Assembly: GCA_013396635.1 (NCBI GenBank)
Contig: WBMW01000582.1
Coordinates: 1,298,230 to 1,362,229, forward strand
From: Penelope pileata
Taxonomy: Eukaryota > Chordata > Aves > Galliformes > Cracidae
DNA: 64,000 nt
Direction of reading: 5' to 3'
The notes beneath the pieces were generated by a model, which had not been told where the DNA came from, searched no databases, and worked only from the letters and a program-made list of their open reading frames with translations. Of the stretch, positions 36,781 through 50,060 are shown in pieces. Numbering within the stretch: position 1 is the stretch's first letter; each line of letters starts with the position of its first letter. A program made the position numbers and the translations under genes.

Positions 36781-39689
36781 TGCAAATCTATGTGAATATG
36801 GTTGTTCTGATTCCATATGTCAACTAGATCTTGCAAACCAAAACAGATGCCTCTGCTGTCACAGCATGGATAATCAGCAAGCCACATAACTGGCCCAAAG
36901 GTAGTTAGAAGCTGATGCCAAAAAAGTCTGTCAGTTGTGTTTTTGATTTTTTTATCTTGTTACTTTTATCTGACTTTTATTTGTTTTTAACGCAAGAATC
37001 TTTAAGCACAGTTTAGCCAGCAGTAAAACTTCTTCACCTATGCCAATTTAAAAAAGTATCTGCTAGTATTTTTTAACTGTTAGATGTATCTCATATCGTC
37101 ATCATTCAAGTGGAAAACGAAAGTTGGAGGCTAAATTTAGACCTAGAGTAAGTACATTCACGGTTATCTTCATTGACATGCACTGAAGATATCTTCTACT
37201 GACTGAAAACCATCTGCTTTGACTAGACCAATACAACACTGAGAGGAAATATTCTGTAAATGAAAGATCAGTGTAATGACAAAAGCCAATATCATGTAGT
37301 GTATAAAGGAAAGACATGAAACAGAAAACACAGGCATAGAAAATGAATTAGGAATGAATTAGGAAGGAATTCTGATGGGAAGTTCAGGCAGCTTTTTTAG
37401 AGCCAGTGGTAGAAGCAAGCAAGGAAAGAAAGATCGAAACAAAAATGCTGAGGCATTATTTTTTCAGAGGTTAAAGATAGCAGGAAGTCATCTGTCTCTT
37501 GAAACTTTGGAATTAGGAGTTGCTTGGGAACACAAGGGGTGCTTCATGCCTTGGGAAAAAATAAATGCTACTGAGCATGGTGGTTATTCATTCAAAGACT
37601 AGGAATGGAGAATTTCCTTTTCCCATCACCTTCACCAGCTGTCATAACTAGGTTTTGGGGTAGGGAACATGGGTTTGGGTATTCAAAATGTTGTTCCTCT
37701 TACTGATGTTATAATTTCCTTATGTGGAAATATGAGTACATGGTAACTTTTCTTTGTTGTACCAGTCTTGTCACAGGTACTCAGTAAGTGAAGGTTACTG
37801 ATTTCAGTGACTATTATAATGTAGATTTTATCCTTTTATCCCTTTTTATTACTATTTTTAAATCAAGCAACATAAGCCTATTCCAGTTGGGTTCTGGTTT
37901 CCATAAAGACTAAATTACAATTTTCTTTTTATGAAACCAGTCAGTAATGATGGTGTCCTAGGCAAACGATGAATAGCTATTTTGGCTTGGTTCTTAAAAA
38001 TGGTGTTTTCATATTTCATAGTGAGCTGAACAGAGGAACTGTACAGGAATTGGACTGAAATTGGCATTTTCTACAAAGTCATTCTGTATTCAGAGGAAAG
38101 TGCTATCCCAACAACCATACTGTTACTAGTTCATTTCATTATAGACATGTTAAAAAAGATCATACCTGTTTTACATCTTTCTCTTTTGCTCTCAGATATG
38201 AAGTGTGGGCTAAATTTACATAGAACTACACACATACGTTCCTAAGACTTTGCTAAATATTTTTTTTTCTAAGCAACTGACTCTTTAACCCTTATTCCTA
38301 CTATTTCCTAATGCTTATTCTCTTCCATTACTGTTTTTCTCTTGCATACTTGAGTGACAGAAAGCTGCATCCACTATCACGACCTAAATATTCACTTACA
38401 GAGAAATATTTTCCAAGCAGTGACCTTCTAGAGCAGGCTACAGATTTGATAGTAAAAGCCATTCTATTGATGCTTCTCCTTTCCTTTGTTCCTTTCTCCT
38501 AAGGAAAGTAGATTGGAAATACAGCAATTATTCTGCCTGGAAATTGAAAGGTTTTTCTGAGCAACCTTGCACAATTGAGCTGGCACATGTAAAACTGTTT
38601 CTGACTCACTGAGCTGGCATATACTGCTAAATCAGCATTGGCAGGGCTCCAGACAGCCTGTCACCAACACTGGATATTGCAATAAGTACCAGTTCTGAGT
38701 ATTGTATCCAAATTGGTTTTATTGAGTTGTTTCCTTTAGTGCTACAAGGTCTGGCTTAAGAAACCAAAGCCTTGAACTAAAAATAAAGAGACCACAGTGG
38801 AAGTAAATGTATGTCAGCTGAGCCTTGAGTAATTGAGTATGCTATTAATAAGAAGACTACTTAAATTCCTTTCAATACCCATGTTTTCTTACACAGATTT
38901 TTTTTTTGACAAGGATATCAATTAGTTTATCATTTATCTCTATAAAATAGTTCAGAAAATAAAAATATAGACCAAAACATTCAAGGAATGATTATGAATT
39001 GCAATCCGCATGATTTGCTCAGGCAGAGCAAACAACTACTTTTTCTGGAAATAAGTATTTTGTTACTTCTTAGTTGGGGTCATAGGAAGGGATTCCCAAA
39101 GAACTGTTCTCCTTTATCAGTAATTAGGTAAATCTTGATATTATAGTCTATTAAGTCAGTGAAGTTCTCATTTCATTGTAAGATACATCATACTTCCTTT
39201 AACTTCCTGCAAACTGGGAAGATCTGCAGAGACAGCAATCACAGTTCAGCTAATCATGTAAATTTACTAATATGCAATAATTCAGTTGAATCCGGTCTAG
39301 TATGCTTAGTCTATAAAAAGTAACACCCACTTTGGACAAGATTTGCCCCATTTAAATTTAGGCATGTATTTTAAGGAGCTTCCAATATACTTGGAAAATA
39401 ACTGTCAAGTCTACAGTAGGACTCATATACTGCATGTCATTGACTGTAGAGAAAGAAGATGGCAGAGGTAAAAACAGCAGGGAAATGTAGCAAATTAGAA
39501 TAATGGAGACTGTGACCATACATTCAGGATGCTAGAAAGCGTGTGCAGCTCTGTAAGTTCTGTGAGGCTGTTATTGCTCTTACGGTCCATGTTATTCAGG
39601 TTAAAGGTTGTGTGTGTCACCATCTATGCTGCAATACCTACTTTGATTGTACAGTAAGCATAGGCATGGTCTTCTGGAAAACAGGAATG
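36781..39689. other. Unique noncoding DNA
   Basis: A+T-rich sequence without recognised genes. A small tandem repeat of AATGAATTAGG lies at about 37342-37363. The 75-codon frame at 37375-37602 has no recognisable domain. Confidence 0.45.
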
Positions 39690-39930
39690 GACCATAAGAA
39701 ATCATCTGATCTACCTCCTCTTGCAAAACAGAATAATGAACTGTATCTGAATGAATACTGACGTATTTTATGAAATCTAATCCAAAAAAGCTTCATCAAA
39801 ATATTTAAAGACAGTCTGACACATCCCAAACAATTTGCTTGGTTAACATCTGAAAACTTGTAGACTTTGACATTACCACCTCTCCAGTTAAACCAGAGAC
39901 AATGTAATCCTCTAAAATTGTGTTGTGAAA
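39690..39930 (-). mobile_element. Possible ancient CR1/L2-like remnant
   Basis: Text such as 'accataagaaatcatctgat' and 'ctacctcctcttgcaaaa' resembles the complement of a very old CR1 3' region. Resemblance is weak and no protein block is readable. It may be chance. Confidence 0.3.
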
Positions 39931-41089
39931 TGCTAGAATGCTTGGTTATACCTGTCTGCAGGTTTGGCACACACTCAAAATTGAATAAATATTGTATCAT
40001 AGAATAATAGTGAAAGTCACTGGTCTTGAGACAGTGGTGAAATAAGTGTATTCCTTTATAAAATAAAAACAATCAAATAAAAGATAATAAAAGTACTAAC
40101 ACAACATGTACAGAAAGAATGATTATACCTGTACCTAGTACTTCATAGGTTCCAAAAGTTTTTCTCACCCTATTCACATCTAGCTGTCAAGCAAAAACGT
40201 GCTTCATAGTTTCTGGCTGATGTTCAGCCCTGCATCTTCAAGTTGTATTAATAGAAAGGAACCTGTCAGTGGGGACTCATTTTTATAGCAGATTATCTTT
40301 GAGAGCTATTCATATTCAAAATCCCCTTCCCTCCTTCTGTCCCACTCTTTCTGGTTTTATTAATATTAACTCAGTGGTGAAAAGTTTCCTTTCATCACCT
40401 AATTCTGTTCCTTTCCAGACTTTGAAAATGCCAGGGTCTTCTGGGTATGGTTGGATGCCAGTAAAATCTGCTGGAATACTCAGTGTTGCTCCGAGGTGAA
40501 TCACTAACAAACGAAGAAGGAAAATTTTTCTTTCCCACATGCTAAAGTAATACTGTAATTGATACCTTAATATTTATGTCAATAAATCGTACTTTGCATT
40601 TCATGGAAATGTGTAAGTTTTCAATCAGACCTCTGCAATTGGCATTAATGCTTGCTTTTGATTAGTATTGTGTCACTTCATTCATTTTTGATTAAGATCA
40701 GGTAACAACAACTGACTTTGTGGTGATATTGATCTTGGGATGAATAAAGCCACTAGTTTTGTAGTTAAAGTTCATGTAACTACAATCTTCTAAGGCTAAC
40801 TACACCAATATGTTATTATACTTTCTATTTACATGATGGTTTTCAGTGTATAGTTTAAATTTTCTTTGCTGAGATTTTAGGCTATTCTTTCTCATTTTGT
40901 CAAACAGGCTAAGTCACTAACGTATTCTCTCCTTGCTGCCTTCTCTCAGTCTGTTTTAGCTCCCTTCTTCCAATCTGTCATCATATATTAGATTTTCTGT
41001 ACATTTTAGTTTCTTTTTTCTATATTTTGTTCAGACGTGTATATTTTGATATATCATTCCACATGACCAGATGGAGTTTTCCAGCTGAT

Positions 41090-41425
41090 ATTGAACAGGC
41101 CAAAATAATAATTCAGCATGCCTTAAACAGCAAGGTATGAGATTTGCTGTTTCAGATCTTGTTCTGCAGGCCCATGCTCTGTTTGCATAGCTGATTGTTA
41201 TTGCCTGCCTGTATGTAAAACTTTGGCATTTGTTCCTGTTGAGCAGCAAGCTCTTTTCAGCATCATCTTTTCTGTCTATCAACTTTTTGAACGCAATTAT
41301 GTTTTCCATTTTGCTCACAATTTCTCTAAAGTGGTGTTGTTTTCAAATGCGATAACTATTTTCTGTTGCGATCCAAGTCAATAACAATACTGAACCAAAC
41401 AGGACAGATCATTGTGGAAATGGCA
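41090..41425 (-). mobile_element. Ancient CR1-like LINE remnant
   Basis: 'aagtcaataacaatactgaa' at about 41378-41397 resembles the CR1/L3 text 'tcattaataaagatgttgaa' (complement of the block encoding 'FNIFINDLD'). The stretch 'aaaactttggcatttgttcc' at about 41217-41236 resembles the complement of the downstream ORF2 segment. Order and spacing fit one old minus-strand LINE. It is too diverged for a subfamily. Confidence 0.45.
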
Positions 41426-43375
41426 GTGTGGAAATTGTAGTTAGTGGAAGGGTTTTCATTTCACCTGATAGTAACTTTGTGACTGTGTCTCAACTTGCTT
41501 TTGAGAATGCAATGGAGGACAGGGTTGAAAGCTTTATGATGGTAACATAAATTACCTCTTCTGCTTATATTTACGTGAAAACAAGCTTGTATATTTTATC
41601 AGCATCAGTGTGGGTACATTCAGTCAATATCTTCTAACTTAAAAAAGTTACAGAATGTAAATGAACAAAACTATTTCAGATGAATGAGTATTATTTTAGT
41701 AAAAAATAAACTTAAAGGCATATATTTGTTCATACTAGAAATGTACTCTTTGATTTGTTCATGCATCTTTTCCTGCAAACAAAAAGGTTTCTCTGGCAAC
41801 AAAAGTATATAAGAATCAGACTTCAGGTAAACTTCAGTGCCTTAATAGTCCATAAGTAACCACAGGAGTAGGCCTAAAGGTTTCTGAAAGAAAAATGCCA
41901 AGCTTATCAGTAGAGTCCTCAGCAGTAGTTAGCTCATTTTCTCTATGTGATCACTATTTTTCACACCTTGAGCTGATGAAGATGTACATGCTGAAATCCT
42001 TTGAAAGAGTTGCTCTTGCTAGGACTAACTGACCTCAAGATATTTGGTTAAAAAAAAAGGGTTTTACCTTTAATAGTGGTATAATATAACACGTAGCGTG
42101 ATTCACTGTAAAAGCTTTGTTAAATAATGATGTGGTTAAATAATAACCAAAACTAAAATACTTGAATTATTTTGAGCAAATAGTTAAAGGAGGTCTTTCT
42201 ATGTTCTGGAAAGGACACTAATGATGCCAGATATAACATAGTAAACACCCCTGCAAACCACTCTGCCCTGGATTAGCTTTATTCAGAACACAGACTGCGA
42301 TTTTACTTTGGAAATCTTTATAACTCCTGTGACCTATACAGTTGAAAAAAAACATCCCACAGCTATACTTTTCCAAAAGCAGAACAAAGAGAAGAAATAA
42401 CATACCTTTCACAAGGGACTTGGTATTGTCTGAAACCCTATAATCCAAATCTCATTCTGTTTCTTCAATTGGTTGAGTGATTTCAGTAGGCGTGCCTGCA
42501 ATCTAATCAATTTTAAAATAGCTGTAAAAATAGATTTCATTCACTGAAGGACATCCTACACATAGATTAACATCAAAGTTATTAGACATAAAAGCGGTGT
42601 GACTAATTACAAATATCTTGGTAGTACCACACAACTTACCCCAAGATTGTGATATTTGGGGTAGCTGTTCCTTTGGAACCCAAAATTATCACTGGGGAAT
42701 AATATATACATACAAAAATCTTGCTTTACATAGCAGAAGAGAAAGGTTTCTTCCTGTGCCTCAAAGATCTTGTTAAATGCTGTAATAGCTGGTTAACACT
42801 CATCTGGAGGTTTTAAAAGGGTGCTTATACAGATAAAATATCATGATCATATGAGATATACAGAATATGTTATTGCTGAGATCAGCTACAGTAGCCTTGC
42901 TAGTAGTTTTGCTAATATGTGCTTACTTGAGAACAAAAGATGTTTTTGTTAAAGCTAGTTCTCAGAATATATAACACATCTGCGAATGGTAACAGCAATC
43001 ATTCATGGTGCCTTACTAGCAATCATGTTCCTGGTGACAACAAATTACATTAAAACACTGTTGATATGGAATGGTTGAGGGTGATGGAAGCCTAAAATGA
43101 AGCACCTTAAAAGAAACATTAAAGTATTTTGCACTGAATGTCCTCCTGTTTTTGAGAACAAAGTATCAATATTACTCCATGTGTTACAATGAATATACAA
43201 ACTGGGAAAAAAATTGCCAAGCAGGAAAGAAATCCAGAAAAATTCTTGCTCTCAGTATTCCAAAGAGAGAACGATGAGAAATAGAGAGGCTGCATCATAT
43301 TGGTGCAAAAATCAGCTTGTTCGTAGTCATGCTTCAGGAAAATAAGCAGAGTTTTATTTAAAAACAACATTCACC
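41426..43375. other. Unique noncoding DNA
   Basis: No gene or repeat recognised. Sequence is A+T-rich with an A-run near 42050-42058. Confidence 0.45.
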
Positions 43376-43934
43376 TATATATTCTCCCCCTCTGCTCTGC
43401 TCTGGTCAGGCCTCAGCTGGGGTTCTATATCTCGTTCTGGGCTCCCCAGTATAAAAAAGACAGGGACCTCCTGCAAAGAGTCTAGCAGAGGACCACAAAG
43501 ATGATAAAGGGCGTGGAGCATCTCCCTGATGAGGAAAGGCTCAGTAATCTGGGTCTGTTCAGCCTGGAGAAAAGAAGGCTGAGAGGAGATGTGATAAACG
43601 TCTACAAATATCCAAAGTGCGGGAGGCAAATGGACATGGGGAATCTCTTTTCAGTGGTGTTTGGTGACAGGATGAGGGGCAATGGCCTTAAACTGGAGCA
43701 CAGGAAGTTCCACACCAACATGCGGAAGAACTTCTTCACGGTGCAGGTGACTGAGCACTGGAACAGGCTGCCCAGGGAGGTTGTGGAGTCTCCTTCCCTG
43801 GAGATATTCAAGACCCATCTGGATGCCTACCTGTGCAACCTGCTGTAGGGAACCTGCTTTGGCAGGGGGGTTGGACTTGATAATCTCTCAAGGTCCCTTC
43901 CAACCCCTACAATTCTGTGATTCTGTGATTTTGA
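43376..43934 (+). mobile_element. CR1 LINE, young-looking 5'-truncated copy
   Basis: About 560 bp on the + strand. The frame at 43501-43848 (115 codons) is intact and contains 'DEERLSNLGLFSLEKRRLRG', 'RMRGNGLKLEHRKFHTN', 'MRKNFFTVQVTEHWNRLPRE' and 'DAYLCNLL' before the stop. Upstream, 43383-43500 is the preceding part of ORF2 ('RPQLGFYISFWAPQYKK'-like, out of frame). The 3' UTR (ggggggttggacttgataat) ends with octamers at about 43912-43934. Same subfamily as 14928-15345, opposite orientation. Confidence 0.95.
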
Positions 43935-45789
43935 ATCAGAAATTCTCAATGCTTTCAGTCTAAATTCTGTCTTAGTCAATTGGCAGATATATCAGGGGAA
44001 GTTACAAAAGCATACCTGAAATAATCTACCTGGAGGAAAAACCTTTCTTTCTAACTTTCTGCAGGCTAATTTGGGTTTAATAGCATAGAAGTTTATATGT
44101 CTCTGATATTCATCGGGCATTAACGATATCTCATGGCAAGGTGTTCCTTAGGTTGAATATCCATGGCATGTATTCTATTATTTCGGTTTGTTCTGTGTAT
44201 TCTACTCTATCCTTCCTTACTCTAATGAAGCTTCTGATCTTTCACATTACTCAAATTTGCCAAGCCATTTACCTTTCCTCAGTAACATTTTTTGAAATCC
44301 CCTTCTATTATTGATGTAATCTTTCCTGAGATAAGATGGTCAGGACTGAAATCAGTTTAATGGGAGAGCATACTACTAATTTATATACACCGGGTGTTAT
44401 TTTCTTCTTACTCTTTATATACAGTACATTTTATTCTCATAGGTGACTTGCATACAGTGAACCCCCCCCAAAACATGTATTTCCATTTTAATGGAGGTAT
44501 TACAGAAATTCATTTGATTCAGGTTTTCTAAATGCTTCTTGTTTCCAGGTCATCTCATTTTAATGCCCTGTGCCAAATACTTGTTTCACTCATGCTAGTG
44601 GACATCTAACAACATTTTGATGCAATGTCAGTGTTTTCTATTGATTTTATATATATATATATCTACTAGTTTCAAATCCCCTCTGCTAGCATTCAGATAG
44701 TTCCCTCTGCTAGTTGTTGAATGTTTATCATCTGTGGTAAGGCAGAAGCTGATAGATTTTACTCTATCTCAGTAGCAGCAGATGTGAACTTATTTTATAT
44801 ATTAACAGGGGGTTGTGATACCCTCCATCTCACCCTGTCAAATTATACAGCTGGTAGTCCTTATTTCCATTCAGATGGGATCTGGGTTCTCAAACTATAT
44901 ATAAGATTGTTTTCTAAAATCATTCCATACATTTCATAAAAGTATTCGAAATGGGAAATGCTGAGTCCTTTCTAATATGTGGTACACATTATATGTGTAA
45001 GGGAATATCCTTTGGAAACTGGTTGCCATTGCTTGAGGGTATCCCCCAGAATACTGTTATGCTCTTTTTTTTTTTCATCATATAATTCTATCATCCACAA
45101 AATCACTGAGAATTTAATTTGAAAAGTTCATCTGAGATCATTTTGCTTCCAAAGATGACAAATGACTGTCCTGCCTGTTAATTTTACTTGAAGCTCCAAA
45201 CTGGTATAAAAGCAAGAACAGTCAGAAACTGAAAAAGTATAGAAGCAAGGGAACATATATTTTTCTTGGGAGTATGAACAATAGATTTAATAGAATTATC
45301 ACAGAATTATCAGAGATCACAAACTGTAGTTTGGACTTTTGTCCAAAATAATCACTAGGTTTGGAAGATCTGTAACTTGCCAGCTGAAGCTCCAGGGGAA
45401 CCAACACACTTTCTGTTTCCAAGTCAATTATACAGCCAGCAAGACTTTAACTTTGCAAGCAAATTACATGGAATAAAGTGTTCTCTCCTCCTTCCTCACA
45501 GTAAACATGCACTAAGAGTCTATCTCTATTAACCCAGGTAAATATAAGAAAACTTCGGTTTCTATTTGTGATAATAGGTGACAGTTTCAGGAATCATAGC
45601 CTGCAGCTGATGCTGTTCTCATCTCTAGCATTACCAGATATGAGGACAAGTGTCATTATATCCTCTGCGATAGAACTTGCTACTCAAACTTATACTGAAA
45701 GTCCAGCAACAACTTGTTTATGAAGTTTTGAGGATGATGTTTTCTGAGGATATTTTGTCTGCTGAATCCTTTCTAATACAGCCTACATG
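43935..45789. other. Mostly unique noncoding DNA
   Basis: No gene recognised. The part 44090-44350 has a faint old-LINE flavour but I cannot align it convincingly. A (TA)n run sits at about 44649-44661, an eight-C run near 44462-44469 and a T-run near 45066-45075. Confidence 0.4.
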
Positions 45790-46400
45790 CAGGATGTGTC
45801 TTGTGGTAAAAGCTCATCTACACACCCACAAAGACACATGGAGACACAGGGCCAGATGGGAGAGGTTCCTTCCAGGCCCATCTAGGAGCCATCAGTCCAC
45901 CAAAGGTCCATCTCCACAGGGCCAGAGGAGCACAAGGCAGCAAAGGCACGTGGAAACCTGAAAGTAAGGACTGAAAGGAAGGCAAAATACAGAGTTCTTA
46001 GCCCCCTTGTGCAGGTGTGAAACCCATGAAAGTGAGTCAATGCTGGAGCACCTTTTGGGCTGAAGGGAGTCATTGCCTGAGGGTATGGGACACATTAGGA
46101 GATGTAGGTGAAAACCATTTGGGGATTACACAGAATTTACATTGGGATGTTTAGAGGAGGAACTAAAGACAGGGAAAGGGAGGCATTTAGGTGATTTTGG
46201 GTGGAATCAAAGTTCCTTCGAAGTGTGGGAAAATATAGGGACAAAGAGATAAAAAGGGCTGACTGAGTGTAGATAGTTTGCTGGTTGGTATACTTATGCG
46301 GCCTTGCCCTTGGCCTGACCAGTGCAGTGACTTAAAAATTTGCTTTATGCCTCTCCACTACAGGAAGCTGACAAAATAAAGTGTTCCATGTTAGTTTCAT
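45790..46400 (+). mobile_element. Possible degraded LTR-like repeat
   Basis: The segment is less A+T-rich than its surroundings. In order it has 'gacacattaggagatgtagg', 'attgggatgtttagaggagg', a TATA-like GATAAAAAG at 46247-46255 and an AATAAA at 46375-46380. A TATA box about 120 bp upstream of a polyadenylation signal is LTR-like, and the text seems familiar as avian repeat sequence. I cannot define termini or a target duplication. Confidence 0.35.
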
Positions 46401-49400
46401 TTCCAATCTGAAGTTAACGCAGCAAGAAATATTACAGGATATGTACACAAGCAGGCCTTTACCTCACAAATGGAAACCAAATGCAATTGTGCTAAAACTT
46501 AATGTATAATAAATAAAAGGAATCTGCAGACATACATTATCAACTTTATCCTATATATAATCTGTAGTTGGCTCATAATTTCGAGAATGCATTTTTTCTT
46601 CACAACTGTTTCTGCAGTTTCAGTGTGCTGAAAATCCACTGAACTGTCAGCAGAGTGGCTGCTACTTTAACAGACACCGAAGACCTTCATGTGTGAGGGT
46701 GATGATGGAAAAGTTAAAACTGTAGCCAGTTACAGGATCACCTTTACATTCAATGGTGTCTGCAAACAAACAGCTTTCCCTTTATACACTCTGCACATCC
46801 AATCATTCCTAGAGTGGGGGTAACTGAAGTAATTAAAAAGGCTTGTTAAGAAATCATATATTTTCAGGTAACATGCCAATAACTTCAAAAGAATTTATTT
46901 ATTTACCACATATTTAGTGGGTCATTTTGAAACAGTCTGATGCACACTTGCATTGAAAGACTTGGACTTCATTCAAGTTTTGAAACAACAAACTTGCCCA
47001 GCAACAGCAGTGGTTCAAGTATCAATGCTTTCCTGGCAATGCTAATACCAAGGCATTAATACTGTTTTAAGACTCTGCCTGTGAGTATAGCATATAGCTT
47101 ATAATCCTACTGGGATTCCATCAATCTGTGAAATGGTCAGACGTTCATGCTATTCTGGTCCACTGCACAGCAACACTTCTGTGTATGATTCAGGAATAAA
47201 TAATGCTAGGTCAGCTTCATATTAAAAAGATAGAACTTTTACTTTAGACCCTGTTCTACTAGCTACTTTGTACTCTAACATAATAACTAAGGAAATTCAT
47301 TCTTCTTTCTTTTCAGTTAGAAGAAAATATTTCATCTCAGACATTCAGACTAATGCAATTTTAAAAATTCGTAGAAATATGAGCTTTTTTATTCTTTCAA
47401 GGTGAAACACCATTGTCTGCAATTTTAATATCGATGTGTATCTTTGCATAAGTATCATGCGGTGACAGTAGAAAAGAATAAATCATTCTAGTTGTGGAGA
47501 AAGGCATAACCACGTTTGCTACATATTTTTGCATTCAACTAGCGTCTTGCATGTCCTTTCATGGTCAAAGGTTTACGCTATTGCCCATCATTCAAAATGC
47601 AATACCTCTGCTAGTAATTGTTTAAATGGAGCTTCTGTTGATGCCCTTTACTTACTAGATCTTACTCAGACCTGACCTACTTACCTTTAGCAGAAATGTT
47701 GCGTCAAAACTTTTTTAACAAGCAGCATAGATAAAGTGAGGACTCATATACCATACCACTAGACTGCATTTCTTGATTCTAGGCAAAAGCAGACCCTTCC
47801 AGCTACAGGCTAAATCTCTGCTCCAGTATTAAAAAATAAACAGCCATGATCCTCTGAGTACTGAGCTATTCAGGCTCTCTTGTGAGTCAAGATATAAGCA
47901 CACCGGCACACATATATGAACAGAGCCAAACAGTAGAATCTTAATGATCTTGGCTGGAAGGCATTTTGAACATTTGGGCAGTATTTGTTGCAATTATAAT
48001 GCTGTAACACCGCTTGCTCACTATGAAGGAATTCAGGTGTGCACGTGGTAAGTATGTGCTAACCATCTGCTGTTCTCATCCAGAAAGTGCAGAACTTGCA
48101 CTGTTTTGGAAAAGCACACAAACACTTTGCTTTCTTCCTGACATCTGAAAAGGCAGAACAGACTCAGATGTTTAAGAATGCTTAAATAAAATCTATTTTC
48201 TTTTTTGAAATCTTCAAGTGTTAAATGAAACTATTTTCAAAACACTGATTTAATACATTCATGAATAGATGCATATACATTCTTTTATTGTATATTTAAA
48301 TTCTTTTAAATATTCTTTTATTTATCTCGCCTATGTCTGTTATTTCTGGTTTCTGTTAGGAAGACCATTTTTAGAACTGCATACCTTCCTGAATTTGGCA
48401 TTCCTCATTTTCAAAACAATATTTTTGCTCTCTTTAATTTTACTCACTGAACTTCTGCATGTAAAATAAAAGCAGTGTTCTTCTAGTAACACACAATTCT
48501 CAATGTTTCCTTCACATTTCAATGCTTCACTTAGAAAATTTATATGGCACCTGATGCATACATATTATTTTCAAAGCCCTCAAATGACACCAACCAATAT
48601 CTGAATAAATACTATCAAATTCACAGGGTCTTGGGGAACCATGGTCAGTCCTGTAACAGACAGTTAAAGAGGAAACACTTGTTTCTTTAAGGAGGAGATG
48701 AAAACTGGATTACAGCTTTTATATTGTTTCATGACACTAGCCAAAGGTATGTTTTGCTTTCTGCTTTTTATTATGATTGATATATAAAAAATTGAAAGAC
48801 CATTAATGAAAACTAAGTTTCATTTTAGAGAATATGGAAATTAGCATTTTAAAACAAATTGAATACAAAGAAATGCTGCACTGAAAAACGAAGTACTAGC
48901 CTTCACAAGATGATAGTTTTACTTTTATGTAAGCATTTTTCTCTGTCTTTCAACGTTCTTTGCATTTGGACTCTAAATCATGAGAAGCAAAAAAGTCATG
49001 CACTTTGTAGTGTGTGTTTGAGTGTTTGTGCCAAAGCATGCCTTCGTACAAATATTTAAATGTATTTCTATGTACATTGAGCAAACTGGAGCATAAACAG
49101 TGTGAATGAGGATGTTCATCCTGCCTTATTGTAGTTAAGTGATTGAATGCTAAGCTTATACAGAAAGAATCCAGCCACTGTGCTGTCAATGTAACCTTAA
49201 CCTGCTCTGATTTACATTCACGATGTAGAGAATGTATCTTCACTGACAGTACAGTGTCTTAGAGATAACTATTATTGGCACTCAAAGGCTTGATCCTAGA
49301 TATTTACTTTCAAATAAAATACATTTAAACAAGGGTAAAATATTACATATGAGAAGACTAAGATGTCACAGTGGTCAGTAGTCTCATTAAAAGCACCAGT

Positions 49401-49559
49401 TACCGACCGCTCCATTGGCTTGCAAAATTTCTAGCGACACAGAAGAAATGTTCATTAAAAAAAGAAATCCCTGTATTCCACAGGAATTGAAAACTAATCC
49501 TAAAGAAGGTGGATGAAAATATAGACATCATCCTTGTCAGATGCTTTCTTCATTCTAGC
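46401..49559. other. Unique noncoding DNA
   Basis: A+T-rich sequence with no recognised gene or repeat. Confidence 0.45.
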
Positions 49560-50060
49560 AGCAATCAAACTGTGTTCCCGTTTGGCTCCAACAGAGAAGG
49601 AGCTGCGATAGTGGGCTGTTCTGCTGGGGGCAGTGAGCCAGGAGCTGAGGCAGCAAGGCTGCAGGAACAGTGTCCTGGCTGACAGGTGGCACAGTCCCAC
49701 AGTACGAGAACAAGGAGAGAAGAGCACATCTGGGGACAGTCAGTCAGCTTGTTGGGTCAGCAGACAAAGGTCCATAAGCAATGAGGCAGGTGTGAGGTCA
49801 AGCAGGGCCAGATCAGTGAGGTACGTGGCCAAAAGAGGACCCAGGGCAATTGCCCAGCTTTAATACAGCTCCCGAGTGAAAGGAGACAGCCCCTGCTAAA
49901 GCTTCTCACAGCTCTTTCTCAAACAGCTCACCAATTCAAGGCCACACAGCTGCACTGTCCCCGCTGGCTTTGAGCCCAGGCAGTCAAAGCACCAGGAGGG
50001 GGCTGTGACACCAACCTCCTCTTGTTCATTCTTTTCCATGCCCTGATTACTGCTAGGAAG
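49560..50060. repeat. GC-rich patch, probable unclassified interspersed repeat
   Basis: A 500-bp island of higher GC with abrupt edges. It is rich in CAG/CTG-like words (caggagctgaggcagcaagg, ccaggagggggctgtgacac). Overlapping open frames of about 75 codons on both strands look like shadows of composition. I cannot name a family; a retroviral internal or LTR origin is one possibility. Confidence 0.35.
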
